Positions 61,260 to 64,000 of a stretch of DNA of 64,000 bases are shown here, piece by piece. The DNA is from Nocardioides humilatus (GTDB taxonomy: Bacteria; Actinomycetota; Actinomycetes; Propionibacteriales; Nocardioidaceae). Every line of letters starts with the position of its first letter. Position 1 is the first letter of the stretch. The translations under genes were made by a program, and so were the position numbers. The DNA lies in the NCBI RefSeq assembly GCF_008373755.1, contig NZ_VUJV01000001.1:186001-250000 (forward strand), read 5' to 3'. The notes beneath the pieces are model-generated. The model searched no databases. It saw only the letters and a program-made list of their open reading frames with translations, and was not told the origin of the DNA.

Positions 61260-62476
61260 GAGCGGCCTCCCAGCAGTCCGGCGAGGAGGTCCGCCAACGG
61301 GTTATCGCCCTGCTGACCGCTACCGCCTCCGGAGCCCCCAGCCCCCTGGTACCCGCTGCCCTGTGGGGTGGTGTCCCCGGCGGGGGTGTCGCCGAGGACG
61401 GACAGCGGGTTGGGCAGCACTTGGCCGCCCAGCTCCAGGGGCTGCTCGGAGGCGAGGAGAGCGCTGAGCACCGATCCGAGGTCGAGGTCGACCTTCGCGT
61501 CGAGGTTGACGTAGTCGCCGCGGACCGCGTCGGCTGCCGCCGGGGTGAAGGGGAAGGTCGCGAGGATCTGCAGCGCCTGCGGCAGGTCGCGGCCAGCGCG
61601 AGCCAGGCTGGTGAGGATCGGCCGCAGCAGCTGCAGGTCCGCCACCATGTCCTCCTTGCTGCTGTTGACGACGCGGACCGTGACCTGGGAGAGCCGGTCG
61701 AGGGAGCGCAGCATCCGCACCAGTTGTGGCCGCTGGTCGGCCAGCACCTTCAGCCCCTCCGGGATCCGCTCGAGCGCACGCTCGATCTGCCGGTTGTTGC
61801 CGCGCAACGTGTGGCTCAGCTCGCCCAGCCCGTCGAGAGCGTCGACGATGTCGTCGCGGTGAGCGTCGAGGTGACCGGTGAGCTCGGTGAGGTCGTCGAG
61901 AAGGGCGCGGAGCTCGGGCTCGTTGCCGTCCATCGCCGCGTTGAGCTCACCCATGATGGAGTTCAGCTGCGGAAGCCCGCCGTTGTTGAGCAGCAGGGAG
62001 AGCGCCCCGAGGACCTCCTCGACCCGAGCCGACCCACCCGTCTTCGAGATCGGGATCGTGGCGGGAATGTCTGCCCCGTCCGTGACAGAGCCCTCCGGGC
62101 GGACCAGCTCGACGTACCACTCGCCGAGCAGGCTGCTGCGCCGCACCCGCGCCTCGACGTCGGCCGGCAGGTCCAGGTCGCTCCGCACCGTGCAGGTCAC
62201 GACGGCCGTCCAGGTGTCCTGGTCGACGTCGATCTTCTCGACCCGGCCCACAGCGACGTTGTTGAGCTTGACCGTCGACTTCGGGACCAAGCCCTCGACC
62301 GACTCGAAGTGGATCGTCACGCTCGTCGGGTCGTCCCCGACGTCCGCACCACCGGGGAGGGGCAGGTCGTAGGCGCCGTTCTCGAGGAGGCCGCAGGCCG
62401 TCGTACCTGACATCAGCAGGAGCCCGGCCAGGGCGATCCCGCCCCGCCGCACGAGCCGCCTCACCGGGCCGGTCAC
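61256..62476 (-). CDS. mceE: Mce family lipoprotein (MceE position)
   Basis: A 406-residue protein with a lipobox near residue 26 (LMSGTTACG), which is the distinguishing mark of MceE-type subunits, then an MCE domain (SVTIHFESVEGLVPKSTVKLNNVAVGRVEKI) and helical repeats to about residue 330. The C-terminus is a Gly/Ser/Gln-rich tail of about 60 residues (GSGYQGAGGSGGGSGQQG) ending LADLLAGLLGGRS. GTG 62476 follows GGAGGTG and overlaps the stop of the upstream mce gene. It would be anchored to the membrane by its lipid. Confidence 0.9.
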   Translation of the reverse strand: MTGPVRRLVRRGGIALAGLLLMSGTTACGLLENGAYDLPLPGGADVGDDPTSVTIHFESVEGLVPKSTVKLNNVAVGRVEKIDVDQDTWTAVVTCTVRSDLDLPADVEARVRRSSLLGEWYVELVRPEGSVTDGADIPATIPISKTGGSARVEEVLGALSLLLNNGGLPQLNSIMGELNAAMDGNEPELRALLDDLTELTGHLDAHRDDIVDALDGLGELSHTLRGNNRQIERALERIPEGLKVLADQRPQLVRMLRSLDRLSQVTVRVVNSSKEDMVADLQLLRPILTSLARAGRDLPQALQILATFPFTPAAADAVRGDYVNLDAKVDLDLGSVLSALLASEQPLELGGQVLPNPLSVLGDTPAGDTTPQGSGYQGAGGSGGGSGQQGDNPLADLLAGLLGGRS

Positions 62477-63591
62477 TGGACACCTCCCTGCATCGCGGCG
62501 AGCAGCTCGGCCAGGGTCGGGATCGATCCGCCCAGGGAGCCCACCGTGTTCGAGCACAGCGAGAGCAGGGCCGGAGGCACGTCGCCCGGGGCACCGCGCG
62601 CGAGCAGCTCGCAGAGGAAGGCGCCCGGGGCGAGGCTCAGCTCGTTGACGTCCATCCTGACGTCGAGCGTCCCGCCGGCGGCGTCGTAGGCGTTGAGCAG
62701 GTTGCCGAGACCGGCCGGAGCCTCGTCGAAGATCGAACCGAGGATCTGGCGGTTGCGCACCAGCACCTTGGTCACCCGGGTCAGCTGCGAGACGTTGTGA
62801 CGCACCAGCTCGCGGTTGTCGCGCACGAAGCCTGCGACGTCGTCGAGCGTGACCGCGAGCTGCTGCAGCGCTGCGCCCAGCTCGCCGCGGTCGGTGGCCA
62901 GGAAGCCCGACACCGTGGCGAGCTGTCGGTTGAGGTGCCGCACGCCGGCGTCGTTACCGGCAAGCGTGGAGGTGAAGGTCTGGAGGCCGCGCACCGTCCC
63001 GGTGATGTCCTCGCGGGAGCCCGCGAGTGTCCCCGACGCGTCGGCGAGCCCGCTGATGGCGGCGGCCAGACTGTCGCCGTTGCCGTCGAGGTTGCTGGCC
63101 AAGACGTCGAGCGCGCGGGTGAGCGAGCCGCGCTTGTTGGCGCCGTCCGGCCCGAGCGCCGAGGTCAGCTCCTGCGCGCTGCTGTAGAGGTCGTTGATGT
63201 CGAGCGGCACCTGGCTGCGCTCGACCGGGATCACCGCGCCGTCCGCGAGCCGTGGCCCGCTCTCGTAGGCGGGCGCGAGCTCGATGCTCCGGCCGCTGAT
63301 GAGGCTCGGCGAGACCTGGAAGGCCTGGACGTCGGCGGGCAGCGTCACGTCGCTGTCGAGGTTCAGCACCACCTTCACCCGGCCGGGCTCGGGCGTGACC
63401 GACTCGACCGTGCCGACCGGGACGCCGAGCACCTGGACCGGGTTGCCCTCGTAGACGGCACTGGCCGAGGAGAAGTAGACGGTGATCTTGGTGTCGCCGC
63501 CGCGCGTGCCCTGCCAGGCGAACGCCGCGGCCACCAGGCCCACGACCAGGACGACGACCGCCGCGCGTGATCCGCGGATCCTGGCGATCAT
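62473..63591 (-). CDS. mceD: Mce family protein (MceD position)
   Basis: A 372-residue protein: an N-terminal helix (VVVLVVGLVAAAFAW), an MCE domain (KITVYFSSASAVYEGNPVQVLGVPVGTVESVTPEPG) and a long helical region of 200 residues with regular hydrophobic spacing, as in the needle-forming part of Mce proteins. ATG 63591 overlaps the upstream stop by four bases (ATGA). Gene order supports the MceD position. Confidence 0.9.
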   Translation of the reverse strand: MIARIRGSRAAVVVLVVGLVAAAFAWQGTRGGDTKITVYFSSASAVYEGNPVQVLGVPVGTVESVTPEPGRVKVVLNLDSDVTLPADVQAFQVSPSLISGRSIELAPAYESGPRLADGAVIPVERSQVPLDINDLYSSAQELTSALGPDGANKRGSLTRALDVLASNLDGNGDSLAAAISGLADASGTLAGSREDITGTVRGLQTFTSTLAGNDAGVRHLNRQLATVSGFLATDRGELGAALQQLAVTLDDVAGFVRDNRELVRHNVSQLTRVTKVLVRNRQILGSIFDEAPAGLGNLLNAYDAAGGTLDVRMDVNELSLAPGAFLCELLARGAPGDVPPALLSLCSNTVGSLGGSIPTLAELLAAMQGGVQ

Positions 63592-64000
63592 GACGCCTCA
63601 CAACCTTCGGTGTTGGCTCCGGCGAGCGGCAGCGGCAGGAGGCCGCAGACGTAGGCGTCGAACCACCGCCCCACGCCGACGGTGTTGGTGAAGAGGTGCA
63701 CGTAGGGCCCCAACGCCTTGATGCCCGCGTCGAGCTCGTCCTCGTTGGCGGCGAGCACGTCGGCGACCTCCGCCAGGTGGGTGAGCGCCGGCCGCAGCGC
63801 GGCCTGGTTGTCGTCGATCAGACCGCTGAGCTGGACGCCCAGGTCTCGCGTCCCCTCGAGGAGGGCGTGGATCGCCTGCCTCCGCCGGGTCAGCTCGTCC
63901 AGGAGCGGATTCATGTCCTGGATCAGCTGCGCGACCTGCTCGTCGCGGTCCGCCACCGTGCCGGCGACCACGTCGGCGCGCTGGAGCAGCTGGGCCAGCC
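63588..64000 (-). CDS. mceC: Mce family protein, C-terminal part (MceC position; cut by window edge)
   Basis: The frame is open to the right edge, so only the last 137 or so residues are visible. They form the helical tail (LLQRADVVAGTVADRDEQVAQLIQDMNPLL) and C-terminal end (VYVGRWFDAYVCGLLPL-like) seen in MceC-type proteins. It overlaps the mceD start by four bases. The yrbE permease genes, mceA, mceB and the operon promoter would lie beyond 64 kb. Confidence 0.85.
   Translation of the reverse strand, partial: LAQLLQRADVVAGTVADRDEQVAQLIQDMNPLLDELTRRRQAIHALLEGTRDLGVQLSGLIDDNQAALRPALTHLAEVADVLAANEDELDAGIKALGPYVHLFTNTVGVGRWFDAYVCGLLPLPLAGANTEGCEAS

Overview
The window is 64 kb of very GC-rich DNA that looks chromosomal. 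It has dense codons with G or C in third position, frequent GTG starts, many 4-bp ATGA/GTGA overlaps between genes, and leaderless-looking promoters. The gene set is typical of an actinobacterium: mce genes with an mce-associated protein, TetR, PucR and MerR-DICT regulators, paired acyl-CoA synthetases, an F420-type Ddn-like protein, a DUF222/HNH gene with an SOS box, and a Tat-exported cholesterol oxidase. My best guess is a Nocardioides-like member of the Propionibacteriales, but the genus is inference. I see no rRNA, tRNA, insertion sequence, prophage or CRISPR array, and no gene-free stretch longer than about 200 bases.

1-20 kb is lipid and storage metabolism. It holds an alpha/beta hydrolase, SDR, two paralogous acyl-CoA synthetases, two crotonase-fold proteins, an acyl-CoA dehydrogenase, a secreted lipase with a divergent TetR, a phaC-phaZ pair (polyhydroxyalkanoate synthase and intracellular depolymerase) with a divergent PucR-type regulator, a catalase-like haem protein divergent from an AraC-type regulator, and an amidase divergent from another TetR. 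Several of the regulator/target intergenic regions carry clear palindromes.

20-28 kb begins with a photolyase operon (photolyase, NAD(P)-binding protein, CPBP protease). It diverges from a MerR-B12 regulator carrying the CarH-type W-x9-EH signature, and three 11-bp direct repeats lie between them. A small secreted RTX protein, a MarR regulator, an SGNH esterase, and an ECF sigma factor overlapping a membrane-anchored beta-propeller protein follow.

28-46.4 kb is the most unusual part: two giant tandem genes (2,599 and 3,545 codons of product) on the minus strand. Each encodes a signal peptide, RTX calcium-binding repeats, Big/cadherin-like modules with paired cysteines, a long array of about 130-155-residue cadherin-like modules, a parallel beta-helix and a shared C-terminal tail. 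No sortase or other anchor is visible. The upstream gene has a 5' leader that can fold so that its ribosome-binding site is buried. A small membrane-anchored Pro/Thr-rich protein and a GH16 glycanase with Ig-like domains lie next door.

48.6-64 kb suggests steroid and hydrophobic-substrate metabolism. It has a cholesterol oxidase with all three catalytic residues, a flavin monooxygenase, a class-C beta-lactamase-fold esterase behind a perfect 16-bp palindrome matching the KstR operator, an FAD oxidoreductase/SDR operon divergent from a MerR-DICT regulator, a Ddn-like protein, an M15-like lipoprotein, an SOS-box HNH gene, and the 3' half of an mce operon (mceC-F plus an Mce-associated protein) running in from the right edge. 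Cholesterol oxidase, KstR-like boxes and mce genes together suggest, but do not prove, sterol uptake and oxidation.
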